Below are positions 1 through 9,278 of a stretch of DNA of 51,041 nucleotides, piece after piece (within the stretch, counting starts at the first letter, position 1; every line of letters begins with the position of its first letter). Made by a program: the position numbers and the translations under genes. The stretch spans positions 1 through 51,041 of the forward strand of contig WHTP01000026.1 in the NCBI GenBank assembly GCA_009377695.1, given 5' to 3'. The stretch is from Hyphomicrobiales bacterium. GTDB taxonomy: Bacteria > Pseudomonadota > Alphaproteobacteria > Rhizobiales > Xanthobacteraceae. Below the pieces are notes generated by a model. That model worked only from the letters and a program-made list of their open reading frames with translations. It searched no databases and was not told where the DNA came from.

Positions 1-81
1 CTGCCGCCTCAGCCGCCGCCACGCATTACGACTGCAACGCTCCCAGCCCACCATCCGGCCCCGGCTCTGTAGTGAAGACTT

Positions 82-456
82 TCAGGGTGCGCCCATTGAT
101 CTTATTCGCTTTTTTCTGCGAACCGTGAAAGATGGGTTAGCCTCGAAACTGAAGAAGCCGTTCCAGGCACCCACGTCCAGCACGCTGCATCCGCCAATAT
201 CAACGCGATCAAAGATGATCTCAGCTTCCGCCGCCAGGAGATCTGGTGGTTTTGATCCCTTGGTCACCACGCCGTGGCCAAGATCGATCGAGTGGTGCCA
301 ATGGTGTTGTGCAGCTCGGCTGACCCAGCGCTCAACGCGCATCCCCCATCGTTCCGCTAACCCAATGTCGATCTGAATACTGTCGGCCGGTTCCCCGATG
401 GCTGGGCTTGTTGGCAAGCGTCTCTGCGCGCCGAACCATCCCATCATGGAGCGCAC
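82..456 (-). pseudogene. Truncated SAM-dependent methyltransferase fragment
   Basis: The reading frame keeps only the N-terminal part of a class I SAM-dependent methyltransferase resembling the DUF1698/mo5U34 type. An HHSIDLGHG stretch (about residues 54-62) is followed by the SAM-binding motif VLDVGAWNG (residues 92-100) and then FFSFEA. After about residue 106 (near base 138) the sequence turns into unrelated basic residues and stops at 124 codons, whereas intact members run well over 200. The Rossmann core beyond motif I is missing and I do not see it in the other frames up to base 1. I read it as a decayed or recombined remnant. The family assignment rests on motif I plus the HHSIDLG segment only. 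Confidence 0.6.
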
Positions 457-519
457 GTCTCACCCAAGCGCCGGTGACAACACAAGAGCTCTGAAAAAAG
501 CACAGACTCGGATTGAACG

Positions 520-1257
520 CTAACGGATCGGCGTCACCGCCGCGCCAAGCATGTAGCTCGGCATCTCGGCGGTCCCTTTTTGCACAGTGACCGCGGCAGT
601 CTCGATGCCCTCGCCGGCGAGATCGCGCAGCGGCACCGTCCAGTGGTTGATCTTGCCGTTCCAAGCGCCGAGGTTGACGACGCGCCGTACCACATTGTGG
701 TAGGTGACCGTGCGGCCCTTGTTCTCGCCGCGCGAGATCACGACCTTCACCGCCTTGGCGAGCGCCCAGACCGTCACCACCGCAGCCGCGGTGGGCGCAC
801 CCTCGGGCAACGCGATCGTCAGCCGGTCGCCGGCCCGCGCAGCATTCACGGGCACGGACATCACCACCTGGTGGTTCTGACGGATCTTGGCGATCGCCTT
901 TTCGATGGCGGAGCGGTCACTCCCGAGCACGTGCACGCCCCCGTTCACAACCATCTGCGGCGTGTAGCGCTCGCGGTCGCCGCGCGCTTTCGAATAGGCC
1001 TGCCAGCGCGCGGTGTTGCGGGGATCGGCGAGCGTGTCCTTCCAGCCGAGGTAGTCCCAGATATCTATCGGGAGGCTGAGCGCAATCAACGACGGATCGT
1101 CTTTCAATTCGCCGAGCAGCTTGTCCGCCGCCGGACAGGACGAGCAGCCTTGGCTGGTGAACAGCTCAAGAACGGCGCGAGGCTCGGCGAGGGCCGGTGA
1201 TGCCAGTGACGTCGAATAGACCGTGACCACAGCCAAGGCGAGGCAATGACGTATCAT
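520..1257 (-). CDS. Secreted DUF1223 thioredoxin-like protein
   Basis: A protein of 245 residues starting MIRHCLAL. An in-frame ATG seven codons upstream is possible, but the chosen start gives a clean signal peptide of about 25 residues ending SPALA. The mature protein opens with LELFTSQGCSSCPAADKLL, a thioredoxin-like CxxC (C38 and C41), and later has TPQMVVNG, both typical of DUF1223 proteins. The family is periplasmic and its biochemical role is not established; the CxxC suggests a redox function, which is inference. It lies just downstream of the aconitase gene on the same strand, about 120 bp away. Confidence 0.88.
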   Translation of the reverse strand: MIRHCLALAVVTVYSTSLASPALAEPRAVLELFTSQGCSSCPAADKLLGELKDDPSLIALSLPIDIWDYLGWKDTLADPRNTARWQAYSKARGDRERYTPQMVVNGGVHVLGSDRSAIEKAIAKIRQNHQVVMSVPVNAARAGDRLTIALPEGAPTAAAVVTVWALAKAVKVVISRGENKGRTVTYHNVVRRVVNLGAWNGKINHWTVPLRDLAGEGIETAAVTVQKGTAEMPSYMLGAAVTPIR

Positions 1258-1379
1258 GCCGATCTCCGCGCCCCGCAAGTGTTACCCCTTACGCTTTACT
1301 GATTGTAATCTATCCGGGTCGGAAGCCACTCGCCACTCACTTCGTAGTGAGACTTCACTCACGTCGTGGTGATCGTCCG

Positions 1380-4121
1380 TCAGTTCGCGATGAGCTGACG
1401 GATCACATATTGCAGAATGCCCCCGTGCTTGAAGTAGTCGAGCTCGTCGAGCGTATCGATGCGACAAATCAGCGGAACCCGCTTGAGGCCGCCGTCGGAG
1501 GCGACGATCTCGGCCATCATCTTCTGACGAGGCTTGATTTCGCCATGCAGGCCGCGAATGGTTACCTGCTCGTCACCTTTGAGCCCGAGCGTCTGCCAGG
1601 ACGTGCCTTCCTCGAAGCATAGCGGCAATACGCCCATACCGATCAAGTTCGAGCGGTGGATGCGCTCGAAGGACTGGCAGATGACGGCCCGCACGCCCTG
1701 CAGGTTGACGCCTTTGGCGGCCCAGTCGCGCGACGAGCCGGAGCCGTATTCCTTGCCCGCGAAGATCACCAGTGGAACCTTGTCCTGCTTGTACTTCATC
1801 GCGGCGTCATAGATCGTCATGCGCTGCTTGGACGGGTAATGGATCGTGAACCCGCCCTCGACGCCCGGCACCATCTGGTTCTTGAGCCGGATATTGGCGA
1901 AGGTGCCGCGCATCATCACTTCGTGATTGCCGCGGCGCGTGCCGTACTGGTTGAAGTCGGCCGGCTTCACCTTGTGATCGATGAGATATTTGCCGGCCGG
2001 GGAATCGATCTTGATCGAGCCAGCCGGTGAAATGTGGTCGGTGGTGATCGAATCGAGCAGGAGCGCCAGCACGCGCGCGTCGACGATATCGGCCGGCGGC
2101 GACGGAGTGCGGCCCATACCGACGAAATACGGCGGGTTCTGCACGTAGGTCGACTTCTTGTCCCACGCATAAGCGAGGCCGCCCTTGACGCTGATCTTGC
2201 GCCAGAGCGACTCGCCCTTGAACACGTCGGCGTATTTCTTCGTAAACATCTGCTTGTTGATGGTCTTGCGCGCGACCGAAGCGATTTCGCGGTTCGTCGG
2301 CCAGATGTCCTTGAGGAAGACCTTCTTGCCCTTCTTGTCGACGCCGAGCGGCTGCTTCGCGACGTCCGAATACATCGAGCCCGCGAGCGCATAGGCGACG
2401 ACCAGCGGCGGCGACGCCAGATAGTTGGCGCGCACGTCGGCATTGATGCGTCCTTCGAAATTGCGGTTGCCGGAGAGCACCGCCGCCGCGACCAGATCCT
2501 TGTCATTGATGGTTTTCGAGATCTCAGTTGCAAGCGGCCCGGAATTGCCGATGCAAGTGGTACAGCCGAAGCCGATCAGGTTGTAACCAAGCTTGTCGAG
2601 GTCCTTCTGCAGGCCCGACTTGTCCAGGTACTCAGCAACAACTTGCGAGCCGGGCGCCAGCGAGGTCTTGACCCACGGCTTGACCGCGAGACCTTTCGCC
2701 ACCGCCTTGCGGGCCAGCAGGCCCGCGCCGATCATCACGCTCGGGTTCGATGTGTTGGTGCACGAGGTGATCGCGGCGATCACCACGTCACCATGACCGA
2801 GGTCATGCTCGCGGCCTTCGACCGCGTGACGCCCGCCGCCGGGCCCCGGTTTGGCGGCGGCCGCTTGAGCAGCGCCGTTGCCCTTGTTGAACTCCCTCTC
2901 CATCGCGAGCGTGAAGCTCGACTTCACGTCCTTGAGCGCGACGCGATCCTGCGGCCGCTTCGGACCGGCTAGCGACGGCTCCACCTGCGACAGCTCGAGC
3001 TTGAGCACGTCGGTGAAGAACGGATCGGGCGTCGATTTGGTTCGGTACATGCCCTGCGCCTTGGCATAGGCGGCGACCAGCGCAACGCGCTCGGCCGAAC
3101 GACCGGTGTCGCGCAGATAAGCGATAGTCTCGTCATCGATCGGGCTGAAGCCGCAGGTGGCGCCGTATTCCGGAGACATGTTGCCGAGCGTCGCACGATC
3201 GGTGATCGCCATGCTGGCGAGGCCGGGACCGAAGAACTCGACGAACTTTCCGACCACGCCGCGCTTGCGCAGCATTTGTGTGACGGTGAGCACGAGGTCG
3301 GTCGCGGTCACGCCTTCCTTGAGCTTCCCGGTGAGCTTGACGCCGATCACTTCGGGCAGCAGCATCGAATAGGGCTGTCCGAGCATCGCAGCTTCGGCCT
3401 CGATGCCGCCGACGCCCCAGCCAAGCACCGAGAGACCGTTCACCATCGTAGTGTGGGAGTCGGTGCCGACCAGCGTGTCGGGATAGGCGACATCCATGGT
3501 CTGGACCTTGCCGTCGATCTTGACCTTCTCCTTCTTGGTCCAGACCGTCTGTGACAGGTATTCGAGATTGACCTGGTGACAGATGCCGGTGCCCGGCGGC
3601 ACCACGCGGAAATTGTCGAACGACTTCTGCGACCACTTCAGGAACTCGTAGCGTTCCTGGTTCTGCTTGTACTCATCCTCGACGTTCTTCTTGAATGCGG
3701 TCGACGTTCCGAAATAATTCACCGCCACCGAATGGTCGATGATGAGATCGACCGGCACCAGCGGATTGATCTTCTTGGGATCGCCGCCGAGGCTCTTCAT
3801 CGCATCGCGCATGGCGGCGAGATCGACCACCGCCGGGATGCCGGTGAAGTCCTGCATCAGGACACGCGCGGGACGGAAGGGAACTTCACGATCGGAGGTC
3901 TTGGTCTTCAGCCATTGGGCGAAGGCCTGCAGATCCTGCTTGGTGACGCTGCGTCCGTCTTCGTTGCGCAGCAGGTTCTCCAACAGAACTTTCATCGAGA
4001 ACGGCAATCGGGAAATTCCCTTGAGACCGTTCTTCTCGGCGGCGACGAGGCTATAAATTGCGTATGTCTTGCTGCCGACCTTGAGCGGCTTGCAGCATCT
4101 GAAACTGTCGAGTGACGTCAT
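1380..4121 (-). CDS. acnA: Aconitate hydratase A
   Basis: Aconitase of 913 residues, the usual length for the AcnA/IRP1-like family. It isomerises citrate to isocitrate in the TCA cycle using a [4Fe-4S] cluster. Cluster cysteines are visible in ITSCTNTSNPSVM (about residue 452) and GCTTCIGNSGPL (about residues 518 and 521). The substrate-binding segments VGTDSHTTMVNGL and AGKEYGSGSSRDWAAKG are intact. The start MTSLDSF is preferred to the ATG seven codons upstream because AcnA proteins begin close to this motif. The gene is divergent from ccmA, and the shared 276-bp region holds a 16-bp perfect palindrome. Confidence 0.98.
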   Translation of the reverse strand: MTSLDSFRCCKPLKVGSKTYAIYSLVAAEKNGLKGISRLPFSMKVLLENLLRNEDGRSVTKQDLQAFAQWLKTKTSDREVPFRPARVLMQDFTGIPAVVDLAAMRDAMKSLGGDPKKINPLVPVDLIIDHSVAVNYFGTSTAFKKNVEDEYKQNQERYEFLKWSQKSFDNFRVVPPGTGICHQVNLEYLSQTVWTKKEKVKIDGKVQTMDVAYPDTLVGTDSHTTMVNGLSVLGWGVGGIEAEAAMLGQPYSMLLPEVIGVKLTGKLKEGVTATDLVLTVTQMLRKRGVVGKFVEFFGPGLASMAITDRATLGNMSPEYGATCGFSPIDDETIAYLRDTGRSAERVALVAAYAKAQGMYRTKSTPDPFFTDVLKLELSQVEPSLAGPKRPQDRVALKDVKSSFTLAMEREFNKGNGAAQAAAAKPGPGGGRHAVEGREHDLGHGDVVIAAITSCTNTSNPSVMIGAGLLARKAVAKGLAVKPWVKTSLAPGSQVVAEYLDKSGLQKDLDKLGYNLIGFGCTTCIGNSGPLATEISKTINDKDLVAAAVLSGNRNFEGRINADVRANYLASPPLVVAYALAGSMYSDVAKQPLGVDKKGKKVFLKDIWPTNREIASVARKTINKQMFTKKYADVFKGESLWRKISVKGGLAYAWDKKSTYVQNPPYFVGMGRTPSPPADIVDARVLALLLDSITTDHISPAGSIKIDSPAGKYLIDHKVKPADFNQYGTRRGNHEVMMRGTFANIRLKNQMVPGVEGGFTIHYPSKQRMTIYDAAMKYKQDKVPLVIFAGKEYGSGSSRDWAAKGVNLQGVRAVICQSFERIHRSNLIGMGVLPLCFEEGTSWQTLGLKGDEQVTIRGLHGEIKPRQKMMAEIVASDGGLKRVPLICRIDTLDELDYFKHGGILQYVIRQLIAN

Positions 4122-4230
4122 GTGTGCCGATTCCCATCCCACCGGGTGCTAGGCAGGGCTTCGTGGCGGTATTTTCGTACCGTATCGCCCCGGTCGCGAT
4201 GGCGACCATCCGGACGTTCACGGTTCGCGC

Positions 4231-4246
4231 GCCCGAACGTTCGGGC
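4231..4246. promoter_or_regulatory. 16-bp perfect palindrome between acnA and ccmA
   Basis: GCCCGAACGTTCGGGC is perfectly self-complementary. It lies in the divergent acnA/ccmA intergenic region, about 110 bp upstream of the aconitase start and 150 bp upstream of ccmA, next to a TTATAAGG stretch that could be part of a promoter. It could be an operator. No regulator can be named from the sequence. Confidence 0.35.
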
Positions 4247-4397
4247 TTATAAGGTCTTTTCTTGTGCGGTTCCAGAAAATCGATTCTCGTCAACAAGATG
4301 CGTGGGAAATGCCGGGTTTTCCAAGGTACCGGGCGGGCGGGTTTGAACTCATCGGGCGGGCAGCAGCCGGCGCCGGACCGGGCGCCAAGGGGCTCTG

Positions 4398-5021
4398 ATG
4401 CGCCCGATTCCGCGGCCGACGCGGCTTCTGGCTACTGAGCTTGCATGCGTCCGGGGCGGCCGGAGGGTGTTTTCCGGCCTGAGCTTTGCCGTTGGGACCG
4501 GCGAGGCCCTGCTGGTCAGCGGGCCGAATGGCGCCGGCAAGTCGTCGCTGCTGCGGCTTGTCGCCGGCCTGGTCCGGATCGCGGCCGGGCGGATCGAGCT
4601 TGAGGGCGGCGACGGCGACGCCAACCTCGGCGAGCAGGCGCATTATCTCGGCCACCAGGACGCGCTCAAGCCGTCGCTGACTGTCGCGGAGAACCTCGAA
4701 TTCTGGACGCGCTATCTCGACGGCGGCGCCGCGACCGCGCCGGCGCTCGATGCCGTCGGGCTTGGCGCCATCGCCCACCTCCCCGCCGCCTATCTCTCGG
4801 CCGGCCAGCGACGGCGGCTCTCGATCGCGCGGCTCATTTCCGTGGAACGCCCGCTCTGGCTGCTCGACGAGCCGACCTCCGCACTCGATGCGTCCGCGCA
4901 AGCAATGCTCGCGGGATTGATGCGCAGTCATCTCGCCTCCGGCGGCATGATCCTCGCCGCGACGCACGGCCCGATTGGACTGGAGGGAGTGAGGGAACTG
5001 CGATTGGGGGGTGCGGGATGA
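4398..5021 (+). CDS. ccmA: Heme exporter ATP-binding protein CcmA
   Basis: ABC transporter ATPase of 207 residues, the normal CcmA length. It works with CcmB in the inner membrane and drives release of heme-loaded CcmE during c-type cytochrome maturation. Walker A is GPNGAGKS (residues 42-49), the signature is LSAGQ (133-137), and Walker B is LWLLDE (153-158) followed by PTSALD. It is first in the cluster ccmA, B, C, D, G. Unusually, ccmA and ccmB, which normally sit close together, are separated here by 256 bp containing a GC-rich palindromic repeat. ccmE, ccmF and ccmH are not in this window. Confidence 0.95.
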   Translation: MRPIPRPTRLLATELACVRGGRRVFSGLSFAVGTGEALLVSGPNGAGKSSLLRLVAGLVRIAAGRIELEGGDGDANLGEQAHYLGHQDALKPSLTVAENLEFWTRYLDGGAATAPALDAVGLGAIAHLPAAYLSAGQRRRLSIARLISVERPLWLLDEPTSALDASAQAMLAGLMRSHLASGGMILAATHGPIGLEGVRELRLGGAG

Positions 5022-5080
5022 TGGCGCGTTTCATGCATTTTGGAATCCGCATCGCGCGACAAGAAGAATCTTTGTGGTAC

Positions 5081-5232
5081 GACGGGTCTGTTCCCCTCCC
5101 CCCGCGAAGCGGCGGGGAGGGGTTAGGGGTGGGGGGCCGCCTTCTTGCGCTAAGCATAGCCTCACCACCCCCCACCCCCGACCCCTCCCCGCCATGTGCT
5201 TCGCACATGGGAGGAGGGGAGCAGCCCGCGGC
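5081..5232. repeat. GC-rich three-stem palindromic repeat, copy 1
   Basis: This copy separates ccmA from ccmB. Read on the minus strand it runs from GCCGCGGGC to GAACAGACCCGTCG and has the same plan as the copy at 9951-10104. There are two terminal hairpins (CCCCTCC...GGGGAGGGG, each with its own tip) joined by a GGGGTGGGGGG / CCCCCCACCCC stem. The tip of the first hairpin is ATGTGC/GCACAT here and ATTCGC/GCGAAT in the other copy, so both sides of the stem have changed together. It adds stop codons in some frames but leaves both flanking genes intact. Confidence 0.85.
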
Positions 5233-5277
5233 ATCAGCACGATTTCATTCAACATCTGTGTCTGCGGAGAGTCGCGC

Positions 5278-5946
5278 ATGACAGCGCTTGCCGCCATCCT
5301 CACGCGCGACATGCGGCTGTCGGTGCGGCAGGGCGGCGGTGCGCTCATCGGCGTGCTGTTCTTCCTGATCGTCGTCACGCTGATGCCGTTCGCGATCGGC
5401 CCCGATCTTGCGCTGCTCGCGCGCATCGGACCCGCGATCCTCTGGCTCGGCGCGCTGCTCGCGAGCCTGCTCGCACTCGATCGCCTGATTGCGTCCGACT
5501 ACGACGACGGCGCGCTCGACCTGATCCTGACGGCGCGCGCGCCGCTCGAGCTGGCGCTGGCGGCGAAGGCGCTGGCGCACTGGCTGACCACCGGACTGCC
5601 GCTGGTGATCGCGGCGCCGCTCCTTGGCCTCCTGCTTAATCTCGATCCCACCGCGACCGGCGCCGTGGCGCTCACGCTCGCTGCCGGCACGCCGGCGCTG
5701 ACCTTCATCGGCCTGATCGGGGCGGCGCTCACGGTCGCGCTGCGGCGCGGCGGGCTCTTGATCGCGGTGCTGGTGCTGCCGCTCACCGTTCCGGTGCTGA
5801 TCTTCGGCGTCGCCGCCTCGAATGCGGCGATCGTCGGGCCGGTGCCATTCGGAGTTCCGTTCACGATTTTGTGCGGTCTCACGCTGATGAGCGCGGTGAT
5901 CGGGCCATTCGCGGCGGCCGCCGCACTGCGGCACGGAATGGAATGA
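5278..5946 (+). CDS. ccmB: Heme exporter membrane protein CcmB
   Basis: A protein of 222 residues starting MTALAAILTRDMRLSVRQGG, the standard CcmB N-terminus. About six hydrophobic segments follow (first LIGVLFFLIVVTLMPFAIG), as expected for the membrane subunit that pairs with CcmA. The frame is open upstream to base 5011, but that part translates the palindromic repeat into proline/arginine-rich sequence unlike CcmB, so the ATG at 5278 is chosen. The insertion of a repeat between ccmA and ccmB may affect translational coupling; this is inference. Confidence 0.95.
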   Translation: MTALAAILTRDMRLSVRQGGGALIGVLFFLIVVTLMPFAIGPDLALLARIGPAILWLGALLASLLALDRLIASDYDDGALDLILTARAPLELALAAKALAHWLTTGLPLVIAAPLLGLLLNLDPTATGAVALTLAAGTPALTFIGLIGAALTVALRRGGLLIAVLVLPLTVPVLIFGVAASNAAIVGPVPFGVPFTILCGLTLMSAVIGPFAAAAALRHGME

Positions 5947-6017
5947 CTCCAGCTCCAATGCTAAGAATGCTCAATTGTCGACAATAAACAAAACACGGAT
6001 CGGTTGACTATCAACCC

Positions 6018-6749
6018 ATGCCTCTGATCGACCTCGCCAACCCGACCCGCTTCCTGGCCTTCACAAGCCGCTTCCTGCCGTGGCTCGCCGCCGCGACGGT
6101 GCTTGTCCTTGCGGTCGGCATCAGCCTCGTCGCGAGCGCCCCCGACGACTACCAGCAGGGCGCCACGGTCAAGATCATGTTCATCCACGTTCCCGCCGCG
6201 TGGCTCGCGATGGGATGCTGGACCCTGATGAGCATCGCCGCGCTCGGCACGCTGGTGTGGCGCCATCCGCTCGCCGACGTCGCCGCCCGCGCCGCCGCGC
6301 CGCTTGGCGCCGCATTCACCGCGATGTGCCTCATCACCGGGATGCTGTGGGGACGCCCGATGTGGGGCACCTATTGGGTCTGGGACGGACGGCTCACCTC
6401 CGTGCTGGTGCTGTTCCTGATGTATCTCGGCGTGCTGGCGCTCTGGCGCACGGTCGACGATCCCTCGCGCGCCGCACGCGCTACTGCGGTGCTGACGCTG
6501 GTCGGCGCCGTCAACCTGCCGATCATCAAATTCTCGGTCGACTGGTGGTCGACGCTGCATCAGCCGGCATCGGTGCTGCGTCTTGGAGGCCCGACCATTC
6601 ACCCGAGCCTGCTGACGCCGTTGCTCATCATGGCGCTCGGCTTCTTGTTGCTGTTCATCACGTTGCATCTCGCCGCCATGCGCAACGAGATCATGCGGCG
6701 GCGCGTGCGCACCATGCTGATGCTGCAAGCCGAAGCGGCCGGGCGGTGA
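6018..6749 (+). CDS. ccmC: Heme exporter/heme handling protein CcmC
   Basis: An integral membrane protein of 243 residues with six predicted membrane segments. The tryptophan-rich WWD motif WGRPMWGTYWVWDGRLTS is at residues 111-128, flanked by the conserved histidines H57 (FIHVPA) and H181 (TLHQP) known to coordinate heme in this family. CcmC delivers heme to CcmE in the periplasm. It follows ccmB after 71 AT-richer bases and is followed at once by ccmD. Confidence 0.97.
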   Translation: MPLIDLANPTRFLAFTSRFLPWLAAATVLVLAVGISLVASAPDDYQQGATVKIMFIHVPAAWLAMGCWTLMSIAALGTLVWRHPLADVAARAAAPLGAAFTAMCLITGMLWGRPMWGTYWVWDGRLTSVLVLFLMYLGVLALWRTVDDPSRAARATAVLTLVGAVNLPIIKFSVDWWSTLHQPASVLRLGGPTIHPSLLTPLLIMALGFLLLFITLHLAAMRNEIMRRRVRTMLMLQAEAAGR

Positions 6750-6753
6750 CACG

Positions 6754-6951
6754 ATGACACTCGGTCCCTACGCCGCCTTCATTCTTGGTGCCTACGGCAT
6801 CGCAGCGCTGATCGTCACGGCGATGGTCGCCTGGGTGATGATCGACCATCGGCGGCAGGCGCGCGCGCTGGCCGACCTCGAAGCGCGCGGCGTGACGCGG
6901 CGCTCGGAGCAGCGCACCGGCGACCCGCGCACAGGCGAGGTGACGCCGTGA
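6754..6951 (+). CDS. ccmD: Heme exporter protein CcmD
   Basis: A small protein of 65 residues with one membrane segment (AAFILGAYGIAALIVTAMVAWVMI) followed by a basic region beginning DHRRQARALADLEARG, the hallmark of CcmD. It stabilises the CcmABCD-CcmE complex. It starts four bases after ccmC and its stop overlaps the ccmG start (GTGA), indicating one operon. Its polar C-terminal tail reads EQRTGDPRTGEV. Confidence 0.93.
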   Translation: MTLGPYAAFILGAYGIAALIVTAMVAWVMIDHRRQARALADLEARGVTRRSEQRTGDPRTGEVTP

Positions 6952-7550
6952 GCGCCGCGGAAACGCCGGACGCCGGCATCGCGCGGCGGCGCAAGCTCTT
7001 CGCCCTGGTGCCGCTCGCGATCTTTCTCGGCCTCGCGTTTCTCTTTATGCTTCGCCTTAGCGCCGGCGATATCTCGTTGGTGCCGTCGGCGCTGATCGGA
7101 CGGCCGGCGCCGGCGACCGTGCTTGCGCCACTGCCCGGCCTCGAACGCGACGGCAAACCGGTACCGGGCCTTGATCCTGCGGCCTTCATCGGCGCCGTGA
7201 CCGTCGTCAACGTCTGGGCATCGTGGTGCGTCCCGTGCCATTCCGAGGCGCCGCTCTTGCTCAAGCTCGCCACCGACAAGCGAATCCGCCTGGTCGGCAT
7301 CAACCAGGCCGACCAGCCCGACAATGCGCGCCGCTTCCTCGGCCGCTATGGCAATCCGTTCGTCGCAGTCGGCGTCGATCCCAATCGCCGCGCGTCGATC
7401 GAATGGGGCGTCTATGGCGTGCCGGAAACCTTCGTGATCGGCCGTGACGGCCGCATCGCCTACAAGCTGATCGGCGAGATCACGGAACGGAACCTCGAAA
7501 CGACGCTCCGGCCGCAGATCGAGAAGGCGTTGGCGGCTCCTGCTGCGTAG
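6948..7550 (+). CDS. ccmG: Thiol:disulfide interchange protein CcmG (DsbE)
   Basis: A protein of 200 residues with an N-terminal membrane anchor (about residues 16-38) and a periplasmic thioredoxin fold. The active site is WASWCVPCHSE, with C94 and C97. CcmG reduces apocytochrome c or CcmH so that heme can be attached. The conserved segment GVPETFVIGRDGRIAYKLIGEI is complete. The start is GTG, overlapping the ccmD stop. A short inverted repeat, CCAC(AATT)CGTGG, follows the gene before the convergent yciB. Confidence 0.96.
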   Translation: MSAAETPDAGIARRRKLFALVPLAIFLGLAFLFMLRLSAGDISLVPSALIGRPAPATVLAPLPGLERDGKPVPGLDPAAFIGAVTVVNVWASWCVPCHSEAPLLLKLATDKRIRLVGINQADQPDNARRFLGRYGNPFVAVGVDPNRRASIEWGVYGVPETFVIGRDGRIAYKLIGEITERNLETTLRPQIEKALAAPAA

Positions 7551-7575
7551 CCACAATTCGTGGCGCGCGAGGTTT

Positions 7576-8220
7576 CTATTTTTCGCCCGGCTCCGTCACC
7601 GCATATTTCTGCAACAGCGGAAATTGCGCGGCCGCGAAGATAAACGTGAGCGGCAGGAAGCCGAACACCTTGAAGCTCACCCAGGCATCGGTCGAGAAGT
7701 TGCGCCAGACAATCTCGTTGAGCACCGCCATCGCCAGGAAGAAGAGACCCCAGCGCAGCGTGAGCTTGCGCCAGCCCTGGTCGGTCAGGTTGAACACGGA
7801 ATCGAACACCATGCCGAGCAGCGGCTTTTTGAATGCCAAGCCCCCGAGCAGCGTCACGGCGAACAAGAGATAGACCAGTGTCGGCTTCAGCTTGATGAAG
7901 GTCTCGTTCTGGAGCGCCAGCGTCAGCCCGCCGAATACAATGACGATAAGCGCGGTGACGACCGGCATGATCGCAACGTGCCGGGTCAGCGCATAGGAAA
8001 TCGCAAGCGCAAGCAGGATCGCGGGGATGAACGCCGCGGTCGCGACGAAGATGCCGGCATGCTCGCCGGTGATGAGCGCGGCGGGCAGGAACGGTGCCAG
8101 GAGCGGTGCGAACAATTGCGGCCGCGAATTGGCGAAGAAGAAGACGAGCAGCGGCCCGAGATCGAGCAGGAGCTTGAGACCGGGGCTGAGCTGCGGCTTC
8201 GGCTGGGTTTCAATGGTCAT
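7576..8220 (-). CDS. yciB: Inner membrane septation-type protein YciB
   Basis: A membrane protein of 214 residues with about five hydrophobic helices and the family signature [15 protein letters not shown] near the N-terminus. The [25 protein letters not shown] segment near the C-terminus is also typical of YciB (intracellular septation protein A). The family is linked to septation and envelope integrity; its molecular role is unsettled. The start MTIETQPKP is chosen because the upstream extension is arginine-rich and overlaps the region next to ftsY. It lies 46 bp downstream of ftsY on the same strand. Confidence 0.94.
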   Translation of the reverse strand: MTIETQPKPQLSPGLKLLLDLGPLLVFFFANSRPQLFAPLLAPFLPAALITGEHAGIFVATAAFIPAILLALAISYALTRHVAIMPVVTALIVIVFGGLTLALQNETFIKLKPTLVYLLFAVTLLGGLAFKKPLLGMVFDSVFNLTDQGWRKLTLRWGLFFLAMAVLNEIVWRNFSTDAWVSFKVFGFLPLTFIFAAAQFPLLQKYAVTEPGEK

Positions 8221-8266
8221 GGCTGGTGTGTAGCGGGCCTTTCGGGTCCTGTCATTCAACCTTGCG

Positions 8267-9202
8267 TCATCCGTCAACGCCTGCGATCGCCTTGGCGAAA
8301 TCCTTCGCCGCGAATGGCGCAAGATCGTCGATCGTCTCGCCCACGCCGATGAAATGCACCGGCAGATTATACTTGGCCGCGATCGCGACGAGGATGCCGC
8401 CGCGCGCGGTGCCGTCGAGCTTGGTCATGACAAGCCCGGTGACGCCCGCGGTCTTGCGGAATTCCTCGACCTGCGACAGCGCGTTCTGGCCGACGGTCGC
8501 ATCGAGCACCAGCAGCACCGCGTGCGGCGCCGAGGCGTCGACCTTCTTCATCACGCGCACCATCTTGCCAAGCTCGCCCATCAGCTCCGCCCGGTTCTGC
8601 AGGCGGCCGGCGGTGTCGACGAGCAGCACATCGATCTCCTCGCCCCGTGCCTCCACGAGTGCGTCGTATGCAAGCCCCGCGGCATCGGCACCGGGCTCGC
8701 GCGCCAGCACGGAGGCGCCCGAGCGGCCGGCCCAGATCTTGAGTTGATCGATCGCCGCCGCACGGAAGGTATCGCCGGCGCACAGCATGACGCTCTTGCC
8801 CTCGGCGCGGATTTTCGCCGCGAGCTTGCCGATGGTCGTGGTCTTGCCCGAGCCGTTGACGCCGACCACCAGGATCACGAACGGTTTTCCGTCGCCGACC
8901 GTCAGCGGCTTCGCTACCGGTGCCATGATCTTCTCGACCTCGGCGGCGAGCACCTCTTTCACCTCCTTGAGATCGTGATAGCGGCCCGCGCCCATGACAG
9001 CCGCGATGCGCGCCGCGACATCGACGCCAAGGTCGGCACGGATCAGCGTCTCCTCGATCTCCTCGACGCGGTCTGGCGACAGCGGCCCGCGCATGACCAG
9101 ATCGGAAAACGTGGCGCTGATGGCGGTCGACGTGCGTTTGAGGCCACCCGTGAGACGCTGCCACCAGTTTTGCTTCTGTTTTGTGTCCGCGCTGTCATTC
9201 AT
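8267..9202 (-). CDS. ftsY: Signal recognition particle receptor FtsY
   Basis: SRP-family GTPase of 311 residues consisting of the N and G domains, with only a short N-terminal stretch and no long acidic A domain, as is usual in this lineage. GTPase motifs: G1 GVNGSGKT (residues 114-121), DTAGR (196-200), [10 protein letters not shown] (from 260). It receives ribosome-SRP complexes at the inner membrane. Immediately upstream, after a single base, lies a palindromic CTAG element (9204-9278), so the sequence ahead of the ATG is element-derived and only a weak GGAA is available as ribosome binding site. Confidence 0.97.
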   Translation of the reverse strand: MNDSADTKQKQNWWQRLTGGLKRTSTAISATFSDLVMRGPLSPDRVEEIEETLIRADLGVDVAARIAAVMGAGRYHDLKEVKEVLAAEVEKIMAPVAKPLTVGDGKPFVILVVGVNGSGKTTTIGKLAAKIRAEGKSVMLCAGDTFRAAAIDQLKIWAGRSGASVLAREPGADAAGLAYDALVEARGEEIDVLLVDTAGRLQNRAELMGELGKMVRVMKKVDASAPHAVLLVLDATVGQNALSQVEEFRKTAGVTGLVMTKLDGTARGGILVAIAAKYNLPVHFIGVGETIDDLAPFAAKDFAKAIAGVDG

Positions 9203-9203
9203 G

Positions 9204-9278
9204 CTAGCGTTCCGATTCCGAAGTTCGCCCGATTTCGCAGCAGCCCCATGAGCGAACTTCGGAATCGAAGGACGCTAG
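9204..9278. repeat. CTAG hairpin element, subfamily A, copy A1
   Basis: 75-bp hairpin with CTAG at both ends and arms CGATTCCGAAGTTCG / CGAACTTCGGAATCG. Outer ends are CTAGCG...CGCTAG instead of CTAGTG...CACTAG, a paired change on both arms. The right arm carries two extra bases (bulge). Shares its right CTAG with copy A2. Confidence 0.9.

Noticed and set aside
1335-1350. CTCACT-TCGT-AGTGAG hairpin as terminator of acnA
   Set aside because: Short stem and no T-run on the minus strand.
2034-2972. 312-codon plus-strand frame inside acnA
   Set aside because: Antisense to a complete aconitase; composition is Arg-rich and no motif is seen.
5011-5277. N-terminal extension of ccmB
   Set aside because: Translates the palindromic repeat; CcmB homology begins at the ATG at 5278.
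7551-7563. CCAC-AATTC-GTGG hairpin after ccmG as terminator
   Set aside because: Only four base pairs and no adjacent T-run in the sense direction.
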